Shown here one piece after another: positions 1 to 8,382 of a stretch of 33,192 bases of DNA; within the stretch, counting starts at the first letter, position 1, and each line of letters opens with the position of its first letter. This DNA is from an uncultured Planctomycetota bacterium (GTDB lineage Bacteria; Planctomycetota; UBA1135; GCA-002686595). The DNA lies in the NCBI GenBank assembly GCA_903928115.1, contig CAIYPP010000157.1, positions 1 through 33,192 on the forward strand, given 5' to 3'. The notes beneath the pieces are model-generated. The model was given only the letters and a program-made list of their open reading frames with translations, ran no database searches and was not told the DNA's origin. Position numbers and translations under genes: made by a program.

Positions 1-2
1 CC

Positions 3-89
3 TGCGAGTGGCAGCGCCGCCACGCCGCCGAGCTCGAGGACCGTCGCCGCTACGTGAGCGCGAGCGTCGTCCTGCAAGCCGGCCGCTGA
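3..89 (+). CDS. C-terminal end of an unidentified protein (partial)
   Basis: The frame starting at base 3 is open to a TGA at 87-89 and gives 28 residues ending YVSASVVLQAGR. It is charged and helical-looking (many Glu, Arg, His) in its first half. The other two plus frames give less protein-like compositions, but 28 residues are too few to identify a family, and the gene starts outside the window. A short inverted repeat (CGGCC-TTCA-GGCCG, 97-110) follows the stop without a T-run. The remaining bases up to 300 show no convincing gene. Confidence 0.3.
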   Translation, partial: CEWQRRHAAELEDRRRYVSASVVLQAGR

Positions 90-300
90 CCGCGCACGGC
101 CTTCAGGCCGCCCAGGTCAGCCGCCAGGGGGGGGCACGTTTTCTGCCCGAAAGGGGGATCACGTTTGGTGACCGGTAACACCGCGCCCTCAATCGAGCGC
201 TCCGCACTGAGCCAGAGCCGAACCGCGCAGCTGACCCTGACGTGACCCGTCGTCCATGCGGGCTTCGCGCAACGGTTACGGACTTTCGGCGCGGGATGGG

Positions 301-1416
301 CTAGGTCGCGGGCTCGAAGTCGCCGGTCGGCGGGAGTGCGTCGGGGCGGACGGGGAGGGGCACGATGGTGGCGATGCCGAGGGAGGCTTGGGCGTCGCCG
401 AGGTGGAAGAGGGTGCCGGGGCTCTGGTGGCGGCGCTTCACGTAGGCGAGCACGAGGCCGGTGTCGAGCACGAAGGAGTAGGCCCAGCTCGTGACGACGC
501 CGAGGTCGCGCCACTCGCCCTCGTCGTCGCGCAAGAGGCGCGTGCCGGAGGGCAGCGGGTCGTCGTGGGAGACGCGCAGCGCGACGAGGCGCTTGTTCAA
601 TCCGCCGTAGGTGTCGATCTTGGCGACGACCTCTTGGCCGATGTAGCAGCCCTTGTCGAGCGCGAAGGCGCGTTCGAGGCGCGCTTCCTGCGGGTAAATC
701 GAGTCGTCGATGTCGCTGCCGTACTCGGCGGCGCCGGCCTCGACGCGCAGGATGTCGTGGGTGATGCGGCCGCAGGGCGTGGCGCCCGCGGCGACGAGCG
801 CGTCCCACAGGCGCTCGACGTGCGCGGGGCCTGCGTCGAGCCGGATTCCCGAGGAGCCCGCGACAGGCTGCGCGCTCACGCGCACGTTCGCGCCCTCGAA
901 GGCGGCTTGCACGTGGTGGTGCAGCTCGGCGGGCACGCGCACGCCGAGCACGCGCTCGACGAGCGCGGCGGCGCGCGGACCGCACAGGTCGAGCGGCGCG
1001 TGCTCGTCGCTCACGTCGCCGAGCTTCAGCTTCTCGCTGAAGTGGTAGGTGTCGAGCGCCTTGGCGAGCGCTGCGACGGTGTTCGGCGGGAGCGAGAGGT
1101 GGATGCGCTCGGCCTCGTACGACAAGTCGAAGTCGAAGAGGACCTTGCCCTTCGAGGAGAGCAATAGGTTGCGATTTCCTTGGCCGGGCGCGAGCGTGCG
1201 GACCGTGTGCGCGAGCAGGCGGTGCAGGAAGCCCGCGGCGTCGGGACCCGAGACCGCGAGGGCCTCGCGGCGGGTCGAGTCGAACAGCGCCGCGCCTTCG
1301 CGGGCGGCGCGGTACTCGTCGGGGACCTCGCCGAAGGCCAAGACGACGGGGGAGTCTCCGCCGGAGAGCTCGGCCTGCGCGGCGCGGTGACGGGGGAGGA
1401 GCGGGGCGTTCTTCAA
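301..1416 (-). CDS. ygfZ: YgfZ/GcvT-like folate-binding protein
   Basis: A 371-residue protein of the GcvT/YgfZ folate-binding family. In other bacteria YgfZ supports iron-sulfur cluster enzymes in a tetrahydrofolate-dependent way. The family signature K-G-C-Y-I-G-Q-E is intact about two thirds into the protein (ALDKGCYIGQEVV), followed by the usual KIDTYGGLNKRL segment. This separates it from the aminomethyltransferase GcvT. The frame stays open upstream to 1623, but that extension is Arg-rich and unlike the family. I chose the TTG at 1416 because the family-like sequence (EYRAAREGAALFD) begins soon after it. A TATGCT box also lies 8 nt upstream, which would make the message leaderless. It is divergent from the oxidase operon and stands alone. 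The start codon is less certain than the family. Confidence 0.85.
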   Translation of the reverse strand: MKNAPLLPRHRAAQAELSGGDSPVVLAFGEVPDEYRAAREGAALFDSTRREALAVSGPDAAGFLHRLLAHTVRTLAPGQGNRNLLLSSKGKVLFDFDLSYEAERIHLSLPPNTVAALAKALDTYHFSEKLKLGDVSDEHAPLDLCGPRAAALVERVLGVRVPAELHHHVQAAFEGANVRVSAQPVAGSSGIRLDAGPAHVERLWDALVAAGATPCGRITHDILRVEAGAAEYGSDIDDSIYPQEARLERAFALDKGCYIGQEVVAKIDTYGGLNKRLVALRVSHDDPLPSGTRLLRDDEGEWRDLGVVTSWAYSFVLDTGLVLAYVKRRHQSPGTLFHLGDAQASLGIATIVPLPVRPDALPPTGDFEPAT

Positions 1417-1424
1417 GCGGCGGG

Positions 1425-1430
1425 AGCATA
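1425..1430 (-). promoter_or_regulatory. Putative -10 box for ygfZ
   Basis: TATGCT reads toward ygfZ on the minus strand and ends 8 nt before the chosen TTG start. At that distance transcription would begin at or next to the start codon. No Shine-Dalgarno sequence is visible in the 8 nt. No clear -35 box is seen. Confidence 0.35.
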
Positions 1431-1590
1431 GGCCGCGGCGCGCCAAAATCCGCCTGCGATGGTCGGTTGCGACGCCCGCGTGAGGCGATTTCGGTCGCCC
1501 TGCTCGGGATGGTCGGAACTTGGGCCGCGAACGGACGGATTCGCGCCACTCGGAGCGCATCTTGGGAGGCCGCGCACGGCCCTCCGGTCC

Positions 1591-1618
1591 TTGACTCGCG
1601 CGGCGCCATCCGTAACCT
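1591..1618 (+). promoter_or_regulatory. Putative sigma-70 promoter of the oxidase operon
   Basis: TTGACT at 1591-1596 and TAACCT at 1613-1618 are separated by 16 nt, a good match to the housekeeping consensus in otherwise GC-rich DNA. Transcription would start near 1625, some 178 nt before the cytochrome c start codon. Found by eye only. Confidence 0.5.
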
Positions 1619-1802
1619 TCCACGCAAACCTCACGCGACCTTCAAGTCTCGTGGGGTGCCCGGAGCGCCCGCCCGCGAGGCGCCCGGTCGTCTTCCTCCC
1701 AACCTCGGCCCCCCTTCGGCCTCGGTCCTACCCTCGTTCCAGCTCGGACGCCGAGCGGGGGGTGAGCCGTGGCCCATCGGAGGCCGCGCCCCAAGGACGT
1801 CG

Positions 1803-3158
1803 ATGAGCCTCCGCCTCTCTCTGGTCGCCACCACGGGCCTCGCGCTGTGGGTCGGCGCATGCCAGCTCGACAAGGACCAAAAGCCCGCCCGCCCGGTCGT
1901 GCACTACAGCCTGAGCGCGGCCACGACCGCGCTGGGCGACGACGGCGAGCCGGTGATCCCCTCGTCCGCTCAGGCGGGCATCGAGGGCTCGCTGGAGATG
2001 CTGTTCGGAACGCCGCAAGACCCGCAGTTCCAGCTCCTTCCGGAGTGGAAGGACGACGGCTTCGATCCGAACTGGCCGCAGTACGCCAAGGGCGACAGCG
2101 GCAGTGGCGAGGTCGATCCTGCGGAGCTCCTCGAGGACAACAAGCTCTATTGGCGCCGCCAGCTGGCCGCGATCGACGCGGGTCTGTGGGACCGCGTGTT
2201 CGTCCAAGACTTCACGCCGGACCTGCGCGCGGACTGGAACGATCTGTGCGCCAACACGCCGGTCGAGGCGCGCAACGACGAGTTCAAGAAGGCGGCGCGC
2301 GAGCTGTTCGAGGGTTACTACCCGAAGCTCTCGGCCTCTGCGGAGCTGTACCGCCAGCACTGCCTGCACTGCCACGGCCCCGAGGGCGGCGGCGACGGCC
2401 CGACGGCGCCGTTCCTGAACCCGCGCCCGCGCGACTATCGCCACGGCACCTTCAAGTTCACCGCGGTCGGCAAGTCCGTTCCGCGCCGTGAGGACCTCTA
2501 CCGCATCCTCGACGAGGGCGTCACCGGCACCTCGATGCCGAGCTTCCGCCGCTTCTCGCGGGCGCAGCTCGAAGGCCTCGTCGACTACGTGCGCCTGCTC
2601 TCCATGCGCGGCATGGTCGAGCGCAGCCTCGTCGCGACGTACAAGGAGGAGGAGACGCTCACCTCCGGCGACACGCTCGACGCCTACGCGGAAGTGTGGG
2701 AGAAGTGGCAGAAGGCCGACAGCAAGGTGCTGACGTACAACGGCGAAGTTCCCGCGCCGACGGCCGAGACGATCGCGAAGGGCCGCGAGCTCTTCATGGA
2801 CGCCAAGCGCGGCAACTGCTACTCGTGCCACGGGCCCGAGGGCCGCGGCGACGGAGCGTCTGCCTTCGCGCTCGACCCGGAGACGGGCGAGGTCAAGCCG
2901 ACCTACAAGGATGACTGGGGGAACGAGATTCTCCCGCGCAACCTGCGCCTCGGCATCTTCCGCGGCGGACGTCGCCCGATCGACATCTACCGCCGCATCA
3001 AGTACGGCATCGCCGGCGGGCCCATGCCCGAGGCGGCCGCCTCGCTCTCGAACGACGACATCTGGCACCTCGTCCACTACGTCGGCTCGCTGTCGGAGCG
3101 CCCGCAGCACGCCAAGGCCGCGGATCACGGCGACGCGCACGCCCCCGAGAAGCACTAG
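1803..3158 (+). CDS. Diheme cytochrome c lipoprotein of the oxidase operon
   Basis: A 451-residue exported cytochrome c, probably the electron donor to the oxidase encoded downstream. It begins with a lipoprotein signal ending in a lipobox (WVGAC, Cys20). There are two heme c sites, CLHCH at 187-191 and CYSCH at 339-343, each followed by HGPEG-x-GDG, so the two domains resemble each other. Likely axial methionines are Met245 (TSMPSF) and Met408 (GPMPEA). Residues 21-180 contain a Trp- and Asp-rich region without heme motifs that I do not recognise. I chose ATG 1803 because AAGGA lies 5 nt upstream and the signal peptide starts there. The open frame upstream lacks signal character. coxB follows after 27 nt. 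CoxB here lacks its own cytochrome domain, so this protein may supply that function. Confidence 0.9.
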   Translation: MSLRLSLVATTGLALWVGACQLDKDQKPARPVVHYSLSAATTALGDDGEPVIPSSAQAGIEGSLEMLFGTPQDPQFQLLPEWKDDGFDPNWPQYAKGDSGSGEVDPAELLEDNKLYWRRQLAAIDAGLWDRVFVQDFTPDLRADWNDLCANTPVEARNDEFKKAARELFEGYYPKLSASAELYRQHCLHCHGPEGGGDGPTAPFLNPRPRDYRHGTFKFTAVGKSVPRREDLYRILDEGVTGTSMPSFRRFSRAQLEGLVDYVRLLSMRGMVERSLVATYKEEETLTSGDTLDAYAEVWEKWQKADSKVLTYNGEVPAPTAETIAKGRELFMDAKRGNCYSCHGPEGRGDGASAFALDPETGEVKPTYKDDWGNEILPRNLRLGIFRGGRRPIDIYRRIKYGIAGGPMPEAAASLSNDDIWHLVHYVGSLSERPQHAKAADHGDAHAPEKH

Positions 3159-3185
3159 TCCCCGCGAGTCACAAAGGTCCATCCC

Positions 3186-3968
3186 ATGCGTTACCTCTTC
3201 GCGTTGCTGCTGCTCTTGGTGCCGATCCTCGGCGTCTGGACGTTCGTCGAAGCCGACCGTTGGCAGCTGTGGTTCCCCGAGAACGTCTCGAGCTTCGGCG
3301 GCGAGATCGACGGGCTCTTCAACCTGATCATGTACATGGTCGCGTTCACGTTCATCGTCACCGAGGTGGCGCTGGCGTGGTTCGTGTTCAAGTACTCGGC
3401 GAACCGACCGGGCAAGGGCGTGTTCACCCACGGCAGCCACAAGCTGGAGATGATCTGGACCGCGATTCCCGCGGTGGCGCTGCTCTTCATCGCGTTCTCG
3501 CAGATGGAGACGTGGGCCAAGGTGAAGTTCGAGAGCAACTTCCCGAAGACCGGCGAGTACACCAAGGAGAAGCCGATCGCCGAGCTGTGGGCCAGCCAGT
3601 TCGACTGGCGCGTGCGCTACCCCGGCGACGACGGCGTGATCGGCACGGTCGACGACCTCGAGCGCTCCTACGAGTTCGTGGTGCCCGTCGACACCGACGT
3701 GGTCTTCCACCTGCGCTCGCGCGACGTGATCCACAGCTTCTTCGTGCCGGAGTTCCGCCTCAAGCAAGACGCGCTCCCCGGCCACACGATCCCCGTGTGG
3801 TTCCGCGCGGAGAAAGAAGGCATCTATGACCTCGTCTGCGCCGAGCTGTGCGGCTGGGGTCACTACAAGATGAGCGGTCGGATGACCGTGGTCTCCAAGG
3901 AAGAGTTCGCCAAGCGCATGGCCGAGATCAAGGCCGAGTGGTACTCGAACGGCAAGGAGCAGGGCTGA
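3186..3968 (+). CDS. coxB: Cytochrome c oxidase subunit II
   Basis: A 260-residue CuA-bearing subunit that accepts electrons from cytochrome c and passes them to heme a in CoxA. Hydrophobic stretches lie at about 3-19 (signal or first helix), 44-68 and 89-105. The C-terminal cupredoxin domain faces the periplasm. All CuA ligands are visible: His183 (DVIHSFFVPEF), Cys218, Glu220 (backbone ligand), Cys222, His226 and Met229 in CAELCGWGHYKM. There is no C-terminal heme c motif, so it is a plain aa3-type subunit and not a caa3 fusion. AAAGG precedes the start. The stop lies 1 nt before the coxA start, so translation is probably coupled. Confidence 0.97.
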   Translation: MRYLFALLLLLVPILGVWTFVEADRWQLWFPENVSSFGGEIDGLFNLIMYMVAFTFIVTEVALAWFVFKYSANRPGKGVFTHGSHKLEMIWTAIPAVALLFIAFSQMETWAKVKFESNFPKTGEYTKEKPIAELWASQFDWRVRYPGDDGVIGTVDDLERSYEFVVPVDTDVVFHLRSRDVIHSFFVPEFRLKQDALPGHTIPVWFRAEKEGIYDLVCAELCGWGHYKMSGRMTVVSKEEFAKRMAEIKAEWYSNGKEQG

Positions 3969-3969
3969 G

Positions 3970-5799
3970 ATGAGCACGCACACGACGCACGCACCGCACG
4001 CGACCCCGCACCTCCAGCCCGGTGAGGGCGAGCCGGGGACCGTCCGCGAGCATCACGACCACCACGAGCTCGGCTTCCTGCGCAAGTGGATCTTCTCGGT
4101 CGATCACAAGGTGATCGGCCTGCAGTTCCTCTTCTCGGGCCTCGTGTTCCTCGCGCTCGGCGGCCTGATGGCGATGGCGATCCGCTACCAGCTCGCCTGG
4201 CCGTGGCGTCCGATGCCGGGCCTCGCGTGGATGTTCCCCGCCACCGGCGGTGCGATCAGCCCCGAGTTCTACACGATGCTCTTCACCATGCACGGGACCA
4301 TCATGATCTTCTTCGTGATGATCCCGCTGCTGACGGGCGCCTTCGGCAACTTCCTGATCCCGCTGATGATCGGCGCGCCCGACATGGCCTTCCCGAAGCT
4401 GAACATGTTCGGCTACTGGACCATGATCCCGGCGTTCTTCTTCATCCTGCTGGGCTTCTTCGTGGAAGGCGGCCACGCGGCAGGTGGTTGGACGAGCTAC
4501 CCGCCGCTCTCGACGATCGAAGCCGCTGCGCCGGGCTCGCTGACGGGTCAGACCTGCTGGCTGATGGGCCTCACGTGGGTCGGTGTGAGCTCGATGATGG
4601 GCGCGGTCAACTACGTGACCACGATCGTCAAGATGCGCGCGCCGGGCCTGACGATGATGCGGCTTCCGCTCTCGATCTGGGGCCTGATGATCACGTCGCT
4701 CCTGCAGCTCTTCGCGCTGCCGGTGCTGACGGCGGCGAGCATCATGCAGCTCCTCGACCGCACGATGAACACGGGCTTCTTCACGCCGACGAACCTGCTC
4801 GTGAACAACATCACGCCGGACTCGTTCGCCTACGGCTCGCAAGCCGCGGCGGCCGGTGGTCAGCCGCTCCTGTGGCAGCACCTCTTCTGGTTCTATAGCC
4901 ACCCCGCGGTCTACATCCTCGTGCTGCCCGCCATGGGCTTCACCTCGGACATCCTCGCGGTGCACGCCCGCAAGCCGGTGTTCGGCTACAAGCCGATGGT
5001 GTACTCGATGAGCGCCATCGCGGGCTTGGGCTTCATCGTATGGGGCCACCACATGTTCACCTCGGGCATGAACCCGGCGCTCGGCATGACCTTCATGGTC
5101 AGCACGGTGATGATCGCGCTCCCGAGCGCCATCAAGGTGTTCAACTGGCTCGGCACCCTGTGGGGCGGCCGCATCCACCTGCGCACCCCGATGCTCTTCG
5201 CCTGCGCGTTCGTCTCGATGTTCATCATCGGCGGTCTGTCGGGCATCTGGATGGCCGCGACGCCGGTCGACATCTACATCCACGACACGTACATCGTCGT
5301 CGCGCACTTCCACTACGTCGTGTTCGCGGGCTCCTTGTTCGCGATCTTCGCGGCCATCTACCACTGGTTCCCGAAGATGTTCGGCCGCCTGATGAACGAG
5401 ACGATGGGCAAGATCCACTTCGTCGGTTCGTTCATCTTCACGAACATGACCTTCTACATGATGCACCAGCTCGGCGTGGCCGGTCTGATGCGTCGCACCG
5501 CCGATCCCTACGCGTACGACGTCTACCAGCACCTGCAGCCGATCAACGAGTTCATCACGATCTCGGCCTTCTGCATGTTCGCGTGGCAGATCTTCTTCGT
5601 GGTGAACTTCTTCCACTCGATGTTCTGGGGCAAGCGCGTCGGTCGCAACCCGTGGAACGCGGCTTCGCTCGAGTGGGACGCCCCGTCGCCCCCGGGCCAC
5701 GGCAACTTCGACAAGCAGCTCGAGGTCTACCGCGGCGCCTACGAGTTCAGCTCGCCCGAGGTCGCCGAGGACTTCATCCCGCAGACGCGCAAGATCTGA
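3970..5799 (+). CDS. coxA: Cytochrome c oxidase subunit I, A2-type
   Basis: A 609-residue catalytic subunit carrying heme a, heme a3 and CuB; it reduces O2 to water and pumps protons. Low-spin heme ligands are His108 and His448, the high-spin heme ligand is His446, and CuB ligands are His311, His360 and His361, with Tyr315 as the cross-linked tyrosine. The helix VI motif is YSHPAVY (309-315). The Glu of A1 oxidases (HPEVY) is absent and the Tyr-Ser pair of A2 enzymes is present. The D-channel Asp138 (GAPDMAFPKLN) and K-channel Lys389 (SAIKVFNW) are conserved. The N-terminus is His-rich (8 His in the first 32 residues), which is unusual. AAGGAG lies inside the end of coxB. Confidence 0.98.
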   Translation: MSTHTTHAPHATPHLQPGEGEPGTVREHHDHHELGFLRKWIFSVDHKVIGLQFLFSGLVFLALGGLMAMAIRYQLAWPWRPMPGLAWMFPATGGAISPEFYTMLFTMHGTIMIFFVMIPLLTGAFGNFLIPLMIGAPDMAFPKLNMFGYWTMIPAFFFILLGFFVEGGHAAGGWTSYPPLSTIEAAAPGSLTGQTCWLMGLTWVGVSSMMGAVNYVTTIVKMRAPGLTMMRLPLSIWGLMITSLLQLFALPVLTAASIMQLLDRTMNTGFFTPTNLLVNNITPDSFAYGSQAAAAGGQPLLWQHLFWFYSHPAVYILVLPAMGFTSDILAVHARKPVFGYKPMVYSMSAIAGLGFIVWGHHMFTSGMNPALGMTFMVSTVMIALPSAIKVFNWLGTLWGGRIHLRTPMLFACAFVSMFIIGGLSGIWMAATPVDIYIHDTYIVVAHFHYVVFAGSLFAIFAAIYHWFPKMFGRLMNETMGKIHFVGSFIFTNMTFYMMHQLGVAGLMRRTADPYAYDVYQHLQPINEFITISAFCMFAWQIFFVVNFFHSMFWGKRVGRNPWNAASLEWDAPSPPGHGNFDKQLEVYRGAYEFSSPEVAEDFIPQTRKI

Positions 5800-5850
5800 C
5801 GCTCGAACGCGCCGGATCGCACGCAAGCGGAATCGAAAGCACCGAAGCGG

Positions 5851-6792
5851 ATGGACTCCAACTCCCGTTGGCCCCGACGGCTCGCACTGGCCACTTGGCT
5901 CAGCGCGCTGCCGCTCGTAGTGCTCGGCGGCAGCGTCACGACGCTGCGCGCCGGCATGGCCATCGACGGGTGGTGGATCCTCGACCGCGGCAACGGCGAT
6001 CACTTCCTGCTCGCGTACCCGATCGAGAAGTGGTTTGCGAACGCGGGCACGTTCACGGAGCACACGCACCGATTGTTCGGCGCGCTCGTCGGGCTGCTCT
6101 CGATCGCGCTGGTCGTCATGGCGCACCGCGCGAAGCTCGGTGCGCAGCGCATCGGCTGGGCCTGGACCGGCCTCTTCGCAGTGTGTGCGCAGGGCACGAT
6201 CGGCGGGTTCCGCGTGCTGGAGAACAGCCCGAACCTTGCCTTCTTGCACGGCGTGTTCGCGCAAGCGGTGCTCGCGGTGCTGGCGGCGAATGTCGTGCTC
6301 AACGATCCGCAATTTGAAGCCTCGCGTCCGCGCGAGCACTCCCGTGCAGCGTCGATCTCGCGCAGCGCGAAGCTCGCGATTGCGGCGGTGTACGGGCAGA
6401 TCTTCCTCGGCGCATGGCTGCGGCACACGGGGAACGACATCGCGCTCGTCGCGCACATCGTGTTCGCCGCACTCGCGACGGGCGCGGTGATCGCGCTCGC
6501 CCGCGGGCTACGCGAGTGCCGTGACGCGGAGCTCGTGCGGCAGTCGAAGCGCCTTCTGTGGCTCGTGCTCGCGCAGGTCGCGATCGGAGTCCTCACGCTC
6601 GTGGCGATCGTGCTCATCAGCGGGGGCTTCACCGCGGAGGTCTCGAGCGCGGAGACGATCACGGCGACGGCCCACGTGCTGTTCGGTGCGTTCACGCTTC
6701 AGGCTTGCGTCGCGGCCACGATGTGGGCCTCTCGGCGCCTCGCGCAGACGGTGGCGATCGACGCAGCCGTCGCGGCGGAGGTGGCGCGGTGA
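5851..6792 (+). CDS. ctaA: Heme A synthase
   Basis: A 313-residue multi-helix membrane protein that oxidises the C8 methyl of heme O to make heme A for CoxA. The two-fold repeat of the COX15/CtaA family is visible. EHTHR is at 70-74 and LHGVFAQ around 132-138 in the first half. LRHTG with AHIVFA around 190-206 and TAHVLFGA around 273-280 supply the remaining histidines. It starts 51 nt after coxA and its stop overlaps the ctaB start by 4 nt (GTGA). Placement between coxA and coxC fits cofactor supply for this oxidase. Confidence 0.93.
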   Translation: MDSNSRWPRRLALATWLSALPLVVLGGSVTTLRAGMAIDGWWILDRGNGDHFLLAYPIEKWFANAGTFTEHTHRLFGALVGLLSIALVVMAHRAKLGAQRIGWAWTGLFAVCAQGTIGGFRVLENSPNLAFLHGVFAQAVLAVLAANVVLNDPQFEASRPREHSRAASISRSAKLAIAAVYGQIFLGAWLRHTGNDIALVAHIVFAALATGAVIALARGLRECRDAELVRQSKRLLWLVLAQVAIGVLTLVAIVLISGGFTAEVSSAETITATAHVLFGAFTLQACVAATMWASRRLAQTVAIDAAVAAEVAR

Positions 6793-7715
6793 GCCAAGCA
6801 CAGGTTCTCGCGGCGGGCTCGACTTCGGAGCTCACGTTCGTTCAGGCGTGGAGCGTGCTGTGCAAGCCGCGCATCACGGCCATGGTCGGCTTCGCAGCCT
6901 TCGTCGGCGGGCTGGTCGCCTCGGGCGCGAGCGCAGACCTCGTCCGCATCGCGGAGGCCTGTGGGTACATCGGGCTCGTCGGGATGTCGTCGAGCGTGTT
7001 CAACCAGCTGCTCGAGCGCGACACCGATGCTCGCATGGTGCGCACCGCGCGGCGCCCGCTGGTCACGGGCCGCGTGCGCGCACGCGACGCCGTTTGGGCG
7101 GGCGCGCTGCTCGCCGCGTGCGGGGTCGCTGGACTCGCGCTGCGCTTCAACACGCTCTCGGCGCTGCTCACGCTCGCCACGATGATGGCGTACGTGCTCG
7201 TCTACACGCCGCTGAAGCGCTTCAGCTCGCTCAACACGGCCGTGGGTGCGATCCCCGGCGCGATGCCGCCGCTGCTCGGCTTCGTTGCAATGAGCGGCGC
7301 CGCCGAGGGCTGGGCGTGGTACCTGTTCGCGATCCTCTTCGCGTGGCAGTTCCCGCACTTCCTCGCGATCGCTTGGCTCTATCGCGAGGACTACGCGCGC
7401 GCCGGGCTGAAGATGCTGCCTGCGCTGCCGCGCACGGAGGGCATGGCGGGACGCCAAGCCCTGCTCTACAGCCTCGCGTTGCTGCCGGTCTCGCTGCTTC
7501 CCGCGCTGCGCGGTGATGCGGGCTGGCTGTACGTCGCCGCGGCCCTCGCGCTGGGCCTCGCCTACACGATCGCCTCGGCGCTCTTCGCGTTGCGCGAGAC
7601 CCGCGCCCGTGCGCGCGCCGTGCTCCTCGTCTCGCTGGTGTACCTGCCGGCGCTCTACTCGCTCACTCTCATGGATCCGCTCGTGCGCGCCATCGGCGCA
7701 CGGGGCAGCCTCTAA
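6789..7715 (+). CDS. ctaB: Protoheme IX farnesyltransferase (heme O synthase)
   Basis: A 308-residue UbiA-superfamily membrane prenyltransferase that adds a farnesyl group to heme B, giving heme O, the CtaA substrate. The first Asp-rich motif is NQLLERDTDARM (72 onward), followed by the family's RT-x-RRPL segment. A second acidic site appears in LYREDYARAG. The start is the GTG at 6789, which overlaps the ctaA stop (GTGA), implying coupled translation. The frame extends upstream to 6558 but only inside ctaA. About 308 residues is normal for the family. Confidence 0.93.
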   Translation: MSQAQVLAAGSTSELTFVQAWSVLCKPRITAMVGFAAFVGGLVASGASADLVRIAEACGYIGLVGMSSSVFNQLLERDTDARMVRTARRPLVTGRVRARDAVWAGALLAACGVAGLALRFNTLSALLTLATMMAYVLVYTPLKRFSSLNTAVGAIPGAMPPLLGFVAMSGAAEGWAWYLFAILFAWQFPHFLAIAWLYREDYARAGLKMLPALPRTEGMAGRQALLYSLALLPVSLLPALRGDAGWLYVAAALALGLAYTIASALFALRETRARARAVLLVSLVYLPALYSLTLMDPLVRAIGARGSL

Positions 7716-7729
7716 CCCCCGACAGTCCC

Positions 7730-8368
7730 ATGAACATCTCTCCCGCAGCCATTCCGGCCTACGACCCCAAGGTCGACGCGCCGAAGCCGCACCACCCGAT
7801 CTACGACTACGACAGCGGCCCGCCGGTCAACCGCGGCAAGTTCGCGATCTGGCTGTTCCTCGCGACCGAGATCATGTTCTTCACGGGCTTGATCGGCACC
7901 TACATCGTGCTGCGCATGGGCGCCGCGACGTGGCCGGACCCGGCGGATCGCCTCGCGGTCGACATCACTGCGCTCAACACGTTCTTCCTGATCGTGAGCT
8001 CGGCGACGATGGTGAAGGGCGTCGAGCGCGCGATGGTGGGCGACAACGGGGGCCTCATCAAGTGGCTCGCGCTGACGGTGCTCATCGGCTCGATCTTCGT
8101 CGGCATTCAGGCCTACGAGTACGCGGTCCTGATCAAGGACGGCAACCTGCCGAACGTCGACATCTTCTGGTCGACCTTCTACGCCATGACAGGCTTCCAC
8201 GGCATCCACGTCGCAGTGGGCGTCATCTGGAACCTGTGCATCCTGATCGCCGCGATCTTCCGCAAGATCCCGCAGGAGAAGTACATGAAGGTCGAGCTCG
8301 CCGGTCTCTACTGGCACTTCGTCGACCTCGTCTGGGTTCTGCTCTTCACCATCGTCTACCTGATGTGA
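7730..8368 (+). CDS. coxC: Cytochrome c oxidase subunit III
   Basis: A 212-residue integral membrane subunit with five apparent helices, the short form of the COX3 family. Recognisable family segments are KFAIWLFLATEIMFF near the N-terminus, the QAYEY segment in the middle, FYAMTGFHGIHV, and the terminal YWHFVDLVWVLLF. It stabilises CoxA and its proton uptake. It follows ctaB by 14 nt, has only a weak ribosome site, and precedes the subunit IV gene by 14 nt. Confidence 0.95.
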   Translation: MNISPAAIPAYDPKVDAPKPHHPIYDYDSGPPVNRGKFAIWLFLATEIMFFTGLIGTYIVLRMGAATWPDPADRLAVDITALNTFFLIVSSATMVKGVERAMVGDNGGLIKWLALTVLIGSIFVGIQAYEYAVLIKDGNLPNVDIFWSTFYAMTGFHGIHVAVGVIWNLCILIAAIFRKIPQEKYMKVELAGLYWHFVDLVWVLLFTIVYLM

Positions 8369-8382
8369 GCGGAGGAACGCAC

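Larger units (their letters stand above)
1417..1802. other. Divergent intergenic region between ygfZ and the oxidase operon
   Basis: This 386-nt stretch separates the ygfZ start from the cytochrome c start. Frames remain open through it because of the high GC content, but the translations are Arg/Pro-rich and resemble no family. It holds a -10-like box for ygfZ at its left end. A good sigma-70-like promoter for the oxidase operon (1591-1618) leaves a leader of about 178 nt. No riboswitch was recognised in that leader. Confidence 0.5.

Noticed and set aside
97..110. CGGCC-TTCA-GGCCG hairpin as a terminator of the first partial gene
   Set aside because: The stem is only 5 bp and no T-run follows, so evidence is too weak to list it separately.
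1728..3983. Long minus-strand open frame of 751 codons opposite the cytochrome c and coxB genes
   Set aside because: Composition is Arg/Glu/His-rich shadow sequence, and the plus strand encodes clear conserved proteins there.
3928..6456. Long minus-strand open frame opposite coxA and ctaA
   Set aside because: It is a GC-driven antisense shadow with no family-like segments.
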